Shown here: piece by piece, positions 1-11,330 of the stretch
Layout: the number at the start of each line of letters is the position of its first letter
Numbering within the stretch: position 1 is the first letter of the stretch
Assembly (NCBI RefSeq): GCF_021347895.1
Contig: NC_067121.1
Coordinates: 17,061,962-17,125,961, forward strand
Reading direction: 5' to 3'
Origin: Acanthochromis polyacanthus
Taxonomy: Eukaryota; Chordata; Actinopteri; Pomacentridae
DNA length: 64,000 bases
The notes under the pieces: model-generated
Seen by the model: the letters and a program-made list of their open reading frames with translations, nothing else
What the model was told of the DNA's origin: nothing
The model's database searches: none
Program-made: the position numbers and the translations under genes

Positions 1-1369
1 TTAAAATTGGTCCACTGGTCTAATAGAAGTTTTATCAGTTAGTTTTACCACAGATAACTGGCACCTAGACAGCTGCTTGTTTGGTTAGCAGTGTGGTAAA
101 GTGACATTTAGTAAAAACTCATTCTTTTTTTTCCAGAACCTGTTTATGTAGTTCAACTTCTTTTTAACGTATTAATGCATTCATGCCCAGTTAATATTTG
201 CCTAAATCACAACAAGGTTAAGTCTGAAGATAAGAAGTACAGAAATAGATATCAGAATTTTACATTTCCTCATCAGATTTAAATTCCTGTAATAAGGTAA
301 TTGAATATTGTTATGATGGAGACTACGGAATGTCTCACTTTGGCTGATTGTTTTTCTTACACTTGAATATAAACATGTTTGTATGAAGTGACACAGCTTA
401 GTCTGAATATGCTAAATATTCAAATATGATATCTAGCGCTGCAGCTACAGATTATTTTCATTATTGACTGGTATTTTTAAGAATTGTTTTGCCAGTAAAA
501 TGTCATAAATCACTAAAAACAATGTTAGACATAAGAAAAACATGACAAATGAAAATCTCCACACTCTGTGCCCTTGAAGCAAGATCTTTAAGATGTTGGT
601 TGATAAATGCAGCTCTGCACTAGTTCATACTAGCACACAGTCAGGCCAGACACAAGGTTCTATTCTGTCCTACCATTCTCACAGTCAGTTTACTTCTCTC
701 CATTAACATGCCTTTTAACCGAGGCAGCATTCATTCATTCTTCCCGCTCTGTGCTGCCACATCGCTGCTGCTTCAGCCTTCACCAATTATCAACCTTCTC
801 TTCCTTCCCAGCCTCTTCCTTTTTATAAGAAAGATCTGTGCATGTATAGATTTGCTTACCATTCAGACTGTAGCCTTTCACAACACTGTCAATATCAAGC
901 TCTGCTGGTGGTTTTCTGATCTCACAGACTGTCTGTGTCATGCTTGCACAGATCGTTCCAGAGCAGAGTCGTCACCAAAAACAAATGCATGTCAATCTGA
1001 AATAAATGGTTAAAATTTGATGAAGTGTCCTGTCTGAAATGACTTTGAATGGTTGTCATATCTTAGCATACTATTTTTCCGTCAGTCTACTAATCCACTA
1101 ATTGGTTCAGTATTAATGTGTGCCAACAATAAAGTCCTGAAGACAGGCAAGACATTGAATACAACTGCCCGTGTGTCTGTCCATCCATCCTTCTCCTGCT
1201 GAAAGTGATGGATGTTATTCTCCTGGTATTTTTAACTACAAATATGAAAAAAACAAATGTCTGTTTTATATTGTTTTTATTTACTATCTCCTCTAAAGCA
1301 CTGGTGGAACTGTACTTGGCCAGCCTTATGAACAACCTATCTGTTTTCATTTGCTCTTTCTGTTTGCAG
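1..1369 (+). other. last intron of the upstream collagen gene
   Basis: AT-rich DNA with no collagen Gly-X-Y or NC1 coding sequence in any frame. It ends in a polypyrimidine tract and the acceptor TTTGCAG directly before the collagen exon at 1370. I read it as the final intron of that gene; the start of the intron lies outside the window. No mobile element is recognised inside it. Confidence 0.6.
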
Positions 1370-1516
1370 CTGAAGCAGGGCTATTCAAAGACAGTGATGG
1401 AAATCAACACTCCCCGCATCGACCAGCTGCCCATCATTGACGTCATGCTGAATGACTTTGGGGACTCCAACCAGAGATTTGGGTTCGAGGTCGGCCCCGT
1501 GTGCTTCCTCGGCTAG
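1370..1516 (+). CDS. col11a1: fibrillar collagen alpha-1(XI), last coding exon (C-propeptide end)
   Basis: After the acceptor TTTGCAG at 1363-1369, the frame reads 48 codons to TAG at 1514-1516, opening [15 protein letters not shown] and closing [12 protein letters not shown]. This is the end of the fibrillar collagen C-terminal propeptide (COLFI/NC1), the domain that trimerises procollagen chains in the ER and is cleaved off after secretion. The cysteine in GPVCFLG is the conserved last cysteine of the domain. The INTP and NDFGD motifs favour collagen XI alpha 1 over collagen V alpha 1, which is the nearest alternative. The position just upstream of olfm3 on the same strand supports COL11A1, because the two are neighbours in mammals. 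All earlier exons lie outside the window. Whether this is the a or b teleost paralogue cannot be told. Confidence 0.87.
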   Translation: MKQGYSKTVMEINTPRIDQLPIIDVMLNDFGDSNQRFGFEVGPVCFLG

Positions 1517-3085
1517 ACACGCCCCTACTCCCCGCTGAAGGACAGGGTCAAAGGGTATATATTAACACCCACATGCTGAGATCTGTCAACCTTTACCTTC
1601 TCTCCCCGCGAAGCAAAAACCTGTGTTTTCTTTTGTTGCCAAGAAGATCCACTCAAACCTGGAGAAGAAGAGTGCCCCCAGGCCCTGTCATGAAAGCGTT
1701 GACCAGGGGAAACTACTCCTCGCCCTTGTAGGGCTTGAATCACATGACTTTGACCAAATAATGGGAGTGACATCAGGAAAAGGACATTTGATGCTGTGGC
1801 GGACAGTGGCGCACTTTCAGCAACAGAGAGAGGATCCACTCACCCTAAGCCCCATCCTCCCTTGTCCTTTTCTTCCCACCACACCTCCCTCTCTGGATGC
1901 TCCAGGTGCTGCTCTGAATACAACCACACAGGTGCTTTTGTGCAGAATCACAAAACACTCAAGGTGCTATAAAAAGTGCTTTTTGATAAAACTGTAATTA
2001 TTATTATTATTATTATTATTTTGTACAATATGGTTTCTTTCCGAATCCACTCTAAAAACTTGCATGTGCCCCAGCTCTTAAAGTTGAATTAAATATTTGG
2101 TAAACTATATCAGAATAAATCCTATAAATATATTTAATGTCTTTTAAGAACAAATTTGATCTGAAATATTTTGTCTTTTCAAAACATTTATGACGTACAT
2201 TTGATAGAAGCTCCAATTTGTAAGTATGAAAGAATTATTTTGTAAATAATATAACATCCATAATTTGATCTTTCAGAGGATAAAAAAATAACAACAGAAA
2301 TACTACAACACAACTCTAACTCATAAAGCATTTTGCATTTCTTTCATGGCAAACCAAGTTGGTATGAGCATTAGGAAATTAAGCCATAGTAAAATGAGAT
2401 AGTAATATAAATATTCTGAGAAAGGGCTTATTCTTCCAGACACAACTTCAGTCAGATGTTATACCTCAGTTTCTTTTAAAAATGATGGACATATTTAACT
2501 CTTCAGCCATGTTTATATCTTTAGAAGGCAGTCAAGTTTGAACATTATTTGTGGTTTCTCGTTTAGAAAGAAAAATAATTTTTGTGTGGTTAAATTTTTC
2601 CAATTGTTCTTTTTGAATTCACAGAAAAGCCCTGTTGATGTTTTCTTTGTAACAATGAACAACATGTTTTCGTGTGCCTTGAATTGTTCATTTAAAAATA
2701 TTAAAACTGGATTCTGAAAAATGTTGGGTTGAATGTCTGTATTGTTGGCTGTTTAAGTGCAAAAATAAGTAGTCCTCTCTTTGTGATTCTGCGCTGCCTT
2801 ATCCATATCACCTTACTTTACCATGATAATTTAAGATTAGGAGGATTAGTGTTTCCGAGTGTTTGGGTTCATGTGATTGATTCTACCGAGCCCAAGCACT
2901 GAGGTTTTTTTTTTCCAGCTTTATTCCTCTGACTCAGATTTGATTTTGATCAAGATCTGTTTGCATCCCCACCTCTTTAGCTTAAAGCTATGATCGCAAC
3001 AGCTTCAGAGCCGCTTTCAAACCTGTGTAATTACAGCATGTTTACAATGTGTGCAAATGAAATAAATGTTTGGTGCTTTGCCAAA
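1517..3085 (+). other. col11a1: probable 3'UTR of col11a1
   Basis: Non-coding AT-rich sequence follows the collagen stop codon. Canonical AATAAA hexamers stand at 2114-2119 and 3061-3066; the second is followed by a TG-rich stretch and is my preferred end. A short ATT repeat lies at 1998-2022. The extent is inferred from the signals only, without transcript evidence. Confidence 0.45.
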
Positions 3086-4711
3086 TGCACATTGCGATCG
3101 TTTGCATTCACTTGCAGATTAATCTGTATTTATAGCAAAAGAAATCGATAAAACTTAAGTACTGTCACATAGAGAAGGCAACCTGAGAATTTACCAACAT
3201 TGGACAACGCTTTCTAAGCTGTTAATAATGCTTCCTAATTGCACCACTGACTTCCCCGTTGAAAATACAGTCGGACCACATATTAAACAAAGAATCTTTC
3301 CAGTATTTGCCTCTAAAAAACTTTCCCCTGAGGTCATTATCATACATCAATATTCTGTTACAGGTTTTAAGACCCTGTAGTCAAAAAAAAACCTTGTGCT
3401 ACCTGTGAGTATGACTTGTCAGCATTCAGTTCAATTCAAAGCACAGCCACTGTCAAGATGTCCACTTTTTTGCAACTACATCAATCAGATTGTATATTAA
3501 ACAACATTCTGTGTCATTTCACAGAGTTCAGATCAGAGAGAAGACCTGCAGTAGAAAGCACTTGTTTCTCATATTTTGTGTGATATATTGTGATTCCCAT
3601 TCTCTACTGTGAAAGGAAAGGCTTGCAAAGATCACATGAAGTGCAATTTATAGCACATTATTTTGAGATAATAGTAGCTCAAGCTACTGTGCTGCTGAAG
3701 CAAATGCAAATTGGCAGTAATTATGCTTTCTATCCCAGGGAGTTTGTCATTTTTGATAATGAAGAATGTAAGCCATCAGACACATTTTACAAAGTAAATG
3801 TGACAAAAACAAACAAGAAAAGACCTCTGAGCTTGCATTGTGATAAAGGGGATCTTTTTAAACTTGAAAAAAATGTGCCAAAAACAAAAACATGAAAATG
3901 TAATATATTTAGTAAAGGATGCATTTTTAAATGTGATACAGGTTTAGGTTATGGGGGCACATTGCCATAAAGAAGCAAACACTACATGCGTCCTTGTTTG
4001 ACAAATCAGTCAGAGATTTTATCTTTTTTTTTTTTTTTGCAGTAACACATTTTAAACTACCATGCCATGACAGTACATCTGCATTTAAAGTGTTTCTCAG
4101 TGTTTCGGACCACTGCTCTCTTGGCACTGTCACTGAAACTCCTCTTGATGTCTCTGTCATGAAAACTACCTAAAAATGTCATGGCTGGCTTTGTATGCTG
4201 TAATCAAGTGTTATTACTGTGTCAAACCCAGCAACATACCGTTGCCTGCATTTGTGTTGAAATTCCCTCAGCTCCTGTCAGGTTGGCCAGACAGATCCTT
4301 ACAGCAGACTGCAAGCATTTTGTCATAAAGACATATGTTCATGATATTTTATGCAATATTGTGCAACCTTTTTCACAGCCCTTTTAAGAACAATCTCTTA
4401 GACAGATGAAATTTCTCAAGTTAACCAGTTATTTACAAAGTACATTTAGAATATTGTCTACCTGTTTTCATTTGTCAGCTAAATACAAATTTAAACCTCT
4501 CCCTCAAAGCTTCATCATCTCACATGCCTAAGACTTCTTTGTAGCCTGCGATATACAAAATAATCTGTCAGATTTCTGTTAGGTTTCTTAAGTTTGGCTG
4601 CCTCCTCCAAAACAATTTGCACTGTGCTGTATGATTCATTCCATCTGCTGATTGAACCCTGTGTGTAATTCTCAAAACTGAATGACATCATCTTGTTTTG
4701 GTCAGTAGAAG
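3086..4711. other. intergenic, nothing recognised
   Basis: AT-rich sequence with short chance ORFs only, none with a recognisable domain or splice context. A poly-T run lies near 4024-4039. No repeat family was recognised. Confidence 0.5.
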
Positions 4712-4763
4712 TACAGCCATGGAAAAAATTATTAGACCACCATTGTTTTCTTCAATTTCTTGT

Positions 4764-5102
4764 TAACCACGCCCGACGGGTACATCGACGGGGTTATTGC
4801 ATTCGGTGCGGTATCTGGCTGGGTAAGTATGTATGTATGTATGTATGTATGTATGTATGTGGCTATGTCCGGTCCGATATCTCTGCAACCGCTGAAGTCA
4901 CGATAATCAAACTTGGCACATAAGATCTAAGTCTGATAAGTCTAAGGTCCCCTGCTCAGTTGTGGAGTTACAGGTCAGCAGATCAAGTAGGGAGGGAGAT
5001 ACGTACAATGATCAAAATTGATACATATTGCATCAGTTGTAGGAGGACAGGGGTTTTCGCCAGCAGAGGGTGTGGTTCTGCCCTCTACTGAGGGCTCATC
5101 TA
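4764..5102. mobile_element. unclassified insertion inside the Tc1 left arm
   Basis: This block of about 340 bp separates the Tc1 arm sequence TTCAATTTCTTG from its continuation TTCATTTTAATGTCTGG; the intact mirror copy near 7100-7165 shows them adjacent. It contains a TATG tetranucleotide tract (about 4826-4860) and ends CTACTGAGGGCTCATCTAG. There is no coding sequence. It looks like a short non-autonomous element; the family is not recognised. Confidence 0.55.
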
Positions 5103-5189
5103 GTTCATTTTAATGTCTGGTACAACTACCGAGAGATACATTTGTTTGGACAAATGCAATGATAACAACAAAAATAGCTCATAAGAGTG

Positions 5190-5857
5190 TAGCCCAATAA
5201 GGTACAGTCAATTCCAACCATTTTCAGTACAAAAAATTGCTAATATTTTATTTGTAAATAAAAGTATGACGAGAAATACAGGGAATATTGGACGCGCATC
5301 GCGAGGTGCATTTCTTCGAAAACGACCTATTCGTGGATTACATACCGACTTCAAGACATGTTTTGGACAAAATATGTTACTGGCTTGTTTCGTCTGGATG
5401 TCCAAGGTTGGATTATGGCCGTTTTTTGTGGATTATTTTCATCTGTGTGTAATAATGAACCCGCAAATGTGAGTCGCGCTGTGTACGTTAAAGCCGTGTA
5501 TAGAGAATCCTGATCTTGTTCTTGAGAGTTCAAAGCATCGTCATCTCGGTCATCCTGTAGGTTTTTTGAATCTTCTATGACTCGATACGCTTTTTTTGGT
5601 GTCAAACCAACACTGAAGTTCAACAGCAGAAAAATACAGGATGGATATTGGTTGTTCGTCGGACAAATGTGTTTATATTACCCGCTGTGGTAATCACATC
5701 TGAAAGTGGTTTATACCGGCAAATTCATGAGAATCTAAGCTTTCCATCAGTGTATAATGTTTCTATCATCGAGTTGGCAGTGTCGTTCTATTTCGAAAAA
5801 TGCTTATGCAGATATCAAGACGAATGCGGGCCGCTGAACCTTAACGGGTTAATTGAA
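5190..5857. mobile_element. second insertion inside the Tc1 element, related to the foldback element at 43.7 kb
   Basis: A block of roughly 665 bp interrupts Tc1 sequence that resumes at about 5858 (GAAGAGCTGATATCTAGCC). It is richer in CpG than its surroundings. Positions about 5677-5765 closely match about 43770-43858, the interior of the long-inverted-repeat element at 43657-44209; both read GCTGTGGTAATCACATCTG. An open frame at 5648-5893 runs across the block edge and has no recognisable domain. Confidence 0.5.
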
Positions 5858-5993
5858 GAGCTGATATCTAGCCATTTTCCATGGTTTTCTTGATAACTAA
5901 AATCACTTAAGTTCTTACATCAATAGCTATGGCATTGTACTGCCAAAAACGGTGTTTTTAGGCATTCTATGTTTTCTTTTCTGTCTGTTTTGG

Positions 5994-6866
5994 TCACATG
6001 ATACACACAGGAGTTAGTGCTTGATTGCCAACCATTGTTTTTTGATGACTGCAACCATGTGTCTTGACATGCTGTCCACCAGCTTTGTTCTGCTGTTGCA
6101 CAAATTCAAAGAAATTTGCTTTGTTTTGAGGCTTGTGGTTCTCCATTTTGTGTTTGATGATTTTCCACAGGATTTCAATTGGATTTAGATCTGTTGATTG
6201 AGGAGGCCAAGCCGTGGCTTCAATGTTTTGGTTCTCCATCCAGGTTTTAACCGACCTTGTCATGTGGCAAGGGGCATTGTCTTTTTGGAAAATCCAGTTG
6301 GAGGCAGGAAGGACTTTTCCAGCTGATGGAAGAAGACTGTTTTCAAGTGTAGCCCTGCACTTGACCTGGTTCATTGACCCTTCACACAATTGCATTTGCC
6401 CTGTTCCACCCATATTGAAACAACCCCAGATTGTCACTCATCCACCCCCATGTTTTAATGTAGGGGCAAGACAGTCTGGTTTGTAGGCTTCTCCAGGATT
6501 CCTCCTAACTAGTAAGTTGGCTGGAGTGGGCATCAACGGAAAACTGGATTGGCTTCTTCCATGCCCTGTGTGACTTCAGATCAGCTTCAAGCAATCGGTT
6601 TCAGACCGTCCTTGCCGTACAAGTCACAGTTCTCAACAGTACCCACTCATTTTTAAGGCCTGACGACAATTCCTGACACAGGAACGGATGAGTGCATGTT
6701 CATGTCGTGGGATAGACAGACGTTTCCTGCCGTGATCAGCTAGCAGTTTGGTAGTACCATGTTGGGCTTGTTTTTTTTGTGTGTGTGAGTCATGAATGAC
6801 TGTCTTGAAGATCTTCAGTTTTTTCACTACCTGTCTTTCACTCATACCAATTTCCAGCAGTGCCAA
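5994..6866 (-). pseudogene. Tc1-like transposase, decayed
   Basis: Two minus-strand frames cover a Tc1 transposase. 6633-6866 holds the N-terminal helix-turn-helix region (MSERQVVKKLKIF). 5994-6437 holds the catalytic core with MTIWGCF, the second Asp in FQKDNAPCH and the Glu motif STDLNPIEILW, spaced as in DD34E enzymes. The stretch between them is out of frame. In an active element the protein binds the terminal repeats and cuts and pastes at TA. Here frameshifts and the host element's own insertions rule out function. Confidence 0.8.
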
Positions 6867-7239
6867 GATAGCTGTCTTTGTGGCTTTACATAATTATTTT
6901 GTTCTAGGCATTATGTGAGAGCTAAAAACTTCTGAATTGTGCTGAAGCTTGAATGTAAAAGGGAAACCACTCTAGGCTTTTGCATGTGCTGTGCTGCTTA
7001 TGACATGAAATGGCCTTATATATACCCTAGGAATCCAATTAAAGTTAAGCATGTCAAATAAGACATAAAGTATAATGTAATCAGCTGCATTTTTTCTCAT
7101 GTTCATTGTATTCTTCAGGTAATATAACTTTAGTGGCACCAGGCATAAGAATGAACAAGAAATTGAAGAAAATAAGGGTGGTCTAATACTTTTTTCCATG
7201 ATGATGAGTTCAGGTTCTGTGGCAGATGGCTAGTCATCT

Positions 7240-7592
7240 CCATCCATTCTCCATACACCGCTTTATCCTCACTAGGGTCGCGGTGGGTGCTGGAGCCTAT
7301 CCCAGCTGACTTGGGCGAAGGCAGGGGACACCCTGGACAGGTCGCCAGTCTGTCACAGGGCTACATACACAGACAAACAATCACATTCACATTCACACCT
7401 ACGGGCAATTTAGAATAATCAATTAACCTCAGCATATTTTTGGACTGTGGGAGGAAGCCGGAGTGCCTGGAGAAAACCCACGCATGCACAGGGAGAACAT
7501 GCAAACTCCATGCAGAAAGATCACATGTCCACCTCAGAATTCGAACCGGACTTGCTGCAAGGCGAAAGTGCTAACCTCTACTCCACTGTGCT
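7240..7592 (-). repeat. tRNA-type SINE (family R), copy 1, with target duplication
   Basis: A repeat of about 350 bp, seen seven times in the window. Read on the minus strand it opens with a tRNA-like head (TTAGCACTTTCGCC, box-B-like GGTTCGAATTC), continues through CATGGAGTTTGCATGTTCTC and ends in a TCCATCC/ATGGATGG tail. Flanks GGCTAGTCATCT (7228-7239) and GGCTAGCCATCT (7593-7604) form a 12-bp target duplication with one mismatch, so it entered by retroposition. Confidence 0.7.
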
Positions 7593-7710
7593 GGCTAGCC
7601 ATCTTTTTCTTTTTTTTAAACAATATATGATCAGCTGTTTTTCATCCTGAAGGACAGAGCAACATGTCTGTCTATTAAATACTGATAGGATCAAAATAAA
7701 GAAAGAAAAA

Positions 7711-8108
7711 ACAAGAAAGGCACTCAGAGAGTGCAGTAGTCCGCCAAGGGTGCTCAGTCGTATGATTTCTGATGTATGAAATCTGTAAAAATTTGTGGTC
7801 CGCAGCGTTCAATTTGAAGTAGGATCACAATCAGGTGATCGTCAGCAAGCAGCTGACATAGCGTTCATTTGTTGCCATGGTTACAGTAACGCCTGCCGCT
7901 ATCTTGCAATGATACAGAAATGTTTAACAAATCTGTGGATCCAGACTATAAGCTGCATCACTGCCAAAATCCAATCACTTGGTTCTTGTTGTTTCTGAAA
8001 TTCCCTGAAAATTTCATACAAATCTGTTTTTGAGTAATGTTGCTAACAGACAGACAAACCAGCACTGATCGTCACATAACTCCACAATGTTCCTTGGCAG
8101 AATAATAA
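7711..8108 (+). repeat. SINE-like repeat (family S), copy 1
   Basis: About 400 bp, nearly collinear with 14500-14897. Both begin AAGAAA-GCACTCAGA, share ATGATACAGAAATGTTTAAC and end in a GACAGACAAACCA tract followed by CCTTGG and (AATA)n. The 3' tail resembles those of fish SINEs and LINEs ending in CCTTGGCGGAGGTAATAA. It is non-coding. Confidence 0.6.
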
Positions 8109-8110
8109 AG

Positions 8111-9134
8111 CTTCATCCCGATCAGAGCACTCCAGGCTGTTGCTGTGGTAAAGGGCTGCTCACTCTAAACTTATCCAACTCACAAAACTCTGCCTATACC
8201 CAGCTAGTCACAGCCAATCTGTTGGGATGCTTACTTTGGTCAACATGCCTGAAAAATCCTGTCAAAAATCCAGGGCTGCTGTGGGCTACATCCACATCCA
8301 ATGACAGGCATTTTCAAAGAGAATAGGGCATGAGATTTTTTTCTGGTCTACACTGAGGAAGTTTTAAATTGTCTATTCAGTGTTCTTACACATTCTCTCT
8401 ACCCATTTAATCCTTTCCAGGGTCATGAACAGCTGGAGCCTATCACAGCATGCATTAAGCCAGAGGACAAGAAAGTTTCCATTCTGTCTGAGCATAGTGA
8501 AATGCACATTTAAAGTAACTCACAATTCAGAATCTCTGATATTTAGTAGGATGGTTTTAATTAGATAAAATATAGCCCACACACACAATAAACAAACAGA
8601 AGGCAGTGTGAGTCACCACAATACCTTCATTAGTGTACATGGTGTTTTACTTCTAAGACTTTCTATACTGTCTTCATAGTACACTGCAATGTTATCGTCG
8701 CTTTCTACTGTCAGGTTTCTCTTTGTCACACATTAAACATTCTAGCGTAAGTATTTTGTCTTTGCCCTACACCTTGGATGCTTTTGTTTCTAAAAATATT
8801 GAACCACTAAACATGTAAGTGAAAGAGGTAAAAAGGAGACACAAGAAAATGCATGTTGAGGCAGCAGGCATTCAACAAAATGAGACATCCTTGCTTCAGA
8901 GATGTCATTTCAAAGCAGCAGCAGTTAAACTGTATGTGGGGCACAGATGTCCATTGTTTTGTTATAGCCATAGACTGTACAGTTATGGTCTACTGCTGAA
9001 TTTTATGATCTCTGTTAGATGAGCATAGCAGTGTTCATGACAACTAAGTGTATATGTTTACTGATAATTCAATTGAAAATGTGGCCTATTGTGACAAGAA
9101 TGTATGAAAGTAGTACATGTTCATGCCTTTAATT

Positions 9135-9135
<1 letters not shown>
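8111..9135. other. no gene; 5' copy of a diverged duplication from about 8819
   Basis: No coding exon is recognised. Positions 8400-8470 hold a degraded fragment of a family-R-like repeat tail (CTGGAGCCTATCACAGC). From about 8819 the sequence resembles 10190-10500; see the duplication entry. Confidence 0.45.

Positions 9136-9223
<88 letters not shown>
9136..9223. repeat. (CA)n microsatellite, about 43 units
   Basis: An uninterrupted CA dinucleotide tract of about 87 bp. Long poly-TH or poly-CV reading frames across it on both strands are artefacts of the repeat, not genes. Confidence 0.98.
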
Positions 9224-9224
<1 letters not shown>

Positions 9225-9225
9225 C

Positions 9226-9428
9226 AAAGGCTGCACAGTCCCGGTCTTCACGAGATCTTTCAGCATGGAGTTTGCATGTTCTCCCTGTATATGTGTGGGT
9301 TTTCTCCAGGTACTCCAGCTTCCTCCCACAGTCCAAAAACATGCTGAAATTAATTGGTAATTCTAAATTGTCTGTAGGTGTGAATGCAAGTGTGATTGTT
9401 TGCCTGTATCCCTGAGACAGACTGATGA
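9226..9428 (+). repeat. family-R SINE, copy 2, truncated
   Basis: Begins GGCTGCACAGTCCCGG, then CATGGAGTTTGCATGTTCTC and CTTCCTCCCACAGTCC. It stops at GACTGATGACC, where it is fused directly to a MITE. Confidence 0.65.
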
Positions 9429-9748
9429 CCATGAAAATTCACACTTTCAATCAGATGCTAACATAATTGCACAAAGGTTTTCTGATCATCAATTAGCCTT
9501 TCAACACCACTAGCTAACACAATGTAGCATTAGGACTCAAAAGTGATGGTTGCTGGAAATGGGCCTCTGTACCCCTATGTAGGTATTCTATTACAAATCA
9601 GCCATTTCCAGCTAGAATAGTCATTTACCACATTAGCAATGTCTGGACTGGATTTCTGATTATTTTAATGTTATCTTCACTGAACATCATTGCTTTCTTT
9701 CAAAAATGGGAACATTTCTAAGTGATCCCAAACTTTTGAACAGTAGCG
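9429..9748 (+). mobile_element. MITE family M, copy A, left end missing
   Basis: Matches the three other M copies from the block ATGAAAATTCACACTTTC to the right end CAAACTTTTGAACAGTAG. The left terminal repeat (TTCAAAAGTTTGGGGTCA) is absent, because the SINE sits directly against the interior. Non-autonomous and non-coding. Confidence 0.65.
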
Positions 9749-9749
9749 T

Positions 9750-10701
9750 ATGTGCCATTAGGTATCAAAGAAGAGTAGCAAACAACAGGTCTAAACAAAT
9801 GGATAGTGACATGCATTAAGATTCAGTGGTATATATTACAAAGGCTCCACACATTTGTCAGGGCTGCTCCAGTTTATATATTCAGCTGCGTCACATCCCT
9901 GTTACACTGCTAAAAAAAAAAAAAAAAACTTTCCAAACATCCTCGCTCATGGCAACTCCAGCAGTCTTCTCTCCTTGAGATACATTTTAGGAAGTGAGGA
10001 ATCCTTTTTCCAGGTATCAGGCAGGAAGACATAGGACAGAGGAGACACAGAGGGTCAGAACTGTGAAACAATATGAAACTATAGTTGTAAATGTTACAGG
10101 GATTACAGATTTTTACCTCTTCTCCGTTCTCAATTTCCTCAGTTGCTTTCCTCACCTCCTCTCTTTGCATGTTTGTCCCTCCCCCTGAAAGTGGACGACG
10201 GAGAGTAGAGACTAGAACAGAGAGGAGCTGAGGTAGCAGGAATTAAACAACATAAGACATATTTGCTTTTCAGATGTTTTAAAGCAACATGTGGGGTAGC
10301 TGCATCATCTGTTGATTGCTTTGTTATTGCGTATCACCATGTTTAATATTCTCTGTCAGATAAGCAGATTTTACATGACAATTTAAAGTACATATTTACA
10401 GTTAATTCCATAGGCTACATGGTGTTGTATAATGTGACAACAATGTCCAGATGTAGTGCATTTTTAATGGTTTAGTTCAATACACACATGCAGTGAGCCA
10501 AAACAAGGCATACTATACAAATAAAAAGTGAAATATATTTATCATTCCTGCTCATGGTATGGTTTGTATAGTCCAGCTGTGTCATAGGTGCCGTAAAGAC
10601 TTCACAAACAAAGAATACACTGAGGATATATCTGTACTCCTTGTCTCTCCTTTAGATGTATTTTAGGAAATGAGATATCCTTCAAACTGATGCACTGAGA
10701 C
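9750..10701. other. no gene; part of the diverged duplication
   Basis: A poly-A run at 9911-9928 and duplicated non-coding sequence. No exon is supported. Confidence 0.4.
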
Positions 10702-11230
10702 CAAGGGCGTCAGTTTGTTTGTAAAAGTGGGGGGAACGGAGACCACAGCACTTTGAGAAAATGTCGAAGAACGGCGGCAATATGCCACAAGCTGGACTCA
10801 AACTCACAACCACCACACCACAGGCAGAAGCTTAAACTGTTCAGCTATCCGTACATACAGATAGAGGGTTCTGTGGGCTGCTATAGTACTAATTCTCCCG
10901 GGCCGAAATTTTGCCCCTGCATGCCTCTGGTCGGAGCTTCCACTTGGCACAGGCGTAAATTTAGCATCTGCGCGTTTTTTGTTTGTTTGTTTGTTTGTTT
11001 GTTTTTAACCTCACGAAGGTGTGCTTGGTTGGTCTGTGCAACTCTCGGCCGAGTACGGATGGTGCGTTCAGGAGCGTCGGAATTTTCTTTACTACTGAAA
11101 ATAACTGGGTTTACAACGGCTTACATGTGAAGAATTTGAATGTGTTGGAGACAAAATGACCCCTGACAAAAAGTGGGGGGGACACGTCCCCATCGCGCCC
11201 CCCCCCCCCCCCCCCAAACTGACGCCTATG
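10702..11230. mobile_element. hAT-type MITE 1, 529 bp, with 8-bp target duplication
   Basis: Starts CAAGGGCGTCAGTTTG and ends CAAACTGACGCCTATG, giving imperfect terminal inverted repeats of about 16 bp. It is flanked by ACTGAGAC at 10694-10701 and again at 11231-11238, an exact 8-bp target duplication as made by hAT transposases. The interior holds a (GTTT)n tract (10979-11005) and a poly-C run (about 11199-11216). No transposase domain is present. Confidence 0.8.
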
Positions 11231-11330
11231 ACTGAGACTCATTTTCTGGTTATGGGCAGTAAGACAGAGGAGACAAGATGGAGGATAGAGGAAACAAGGA
11301 GACACAAAACAGAGGCAAGAGATTATCCTC

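Larger units (their letters stand above)
4712..7203 (-). mobile_element. Tc1/mariner element carrying two secondary insertions
   Basis: The left end at 4712, TACAGCCATGGAAAAAATTA, followed by the motif TTAGACCACC, is mirrored near 7150-7200 by GGTGGTCTAATAC and TTTTTTCCATG, giving terminal inverted repeats of about 45 bp. The left TA target dinucleotide is at 4712-4713; the right end has diverged. A transposase relic is on the minus strand at 5994-6866. Two blocks, about 4764-5100 and 5190-5855, interrupt the element. Without them it would be about 1.5 kb, the normal size of a Tc1 element. It is dead: the transposase is broken and the left arm is split twice. Confidence 0.8.
8819..11330. repeat. 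diverged tandem duplication, units about 1.4 kb apart
   Basis: 8819-9135 aligns with about 10190-10500: shared order of GAGGNAGCAGGNATT, ATGAGACAT/ATAAGACAT, ATGTGGGG, CTCTGT-AGAT and the rare block GTGACAA. 9840-10030 aligns with about 10560-10690: CAGCTGNGTCA, CTCCTT-AGAT and TTTTAGGAA-TGAG followed by ATCC. A third partial start lies at 11255-11330. Different elements have since entered each copy: a CA tract, SINE and MITE in the first, a hAT MITE in the second. Confidence 0.5.

Noticed and set aside
9117..9432. Open frames on both strands coding long His-Thr or Cys-Val runs
   Set aside because: They are created by the CA microsatellite and have no other coding evidence.
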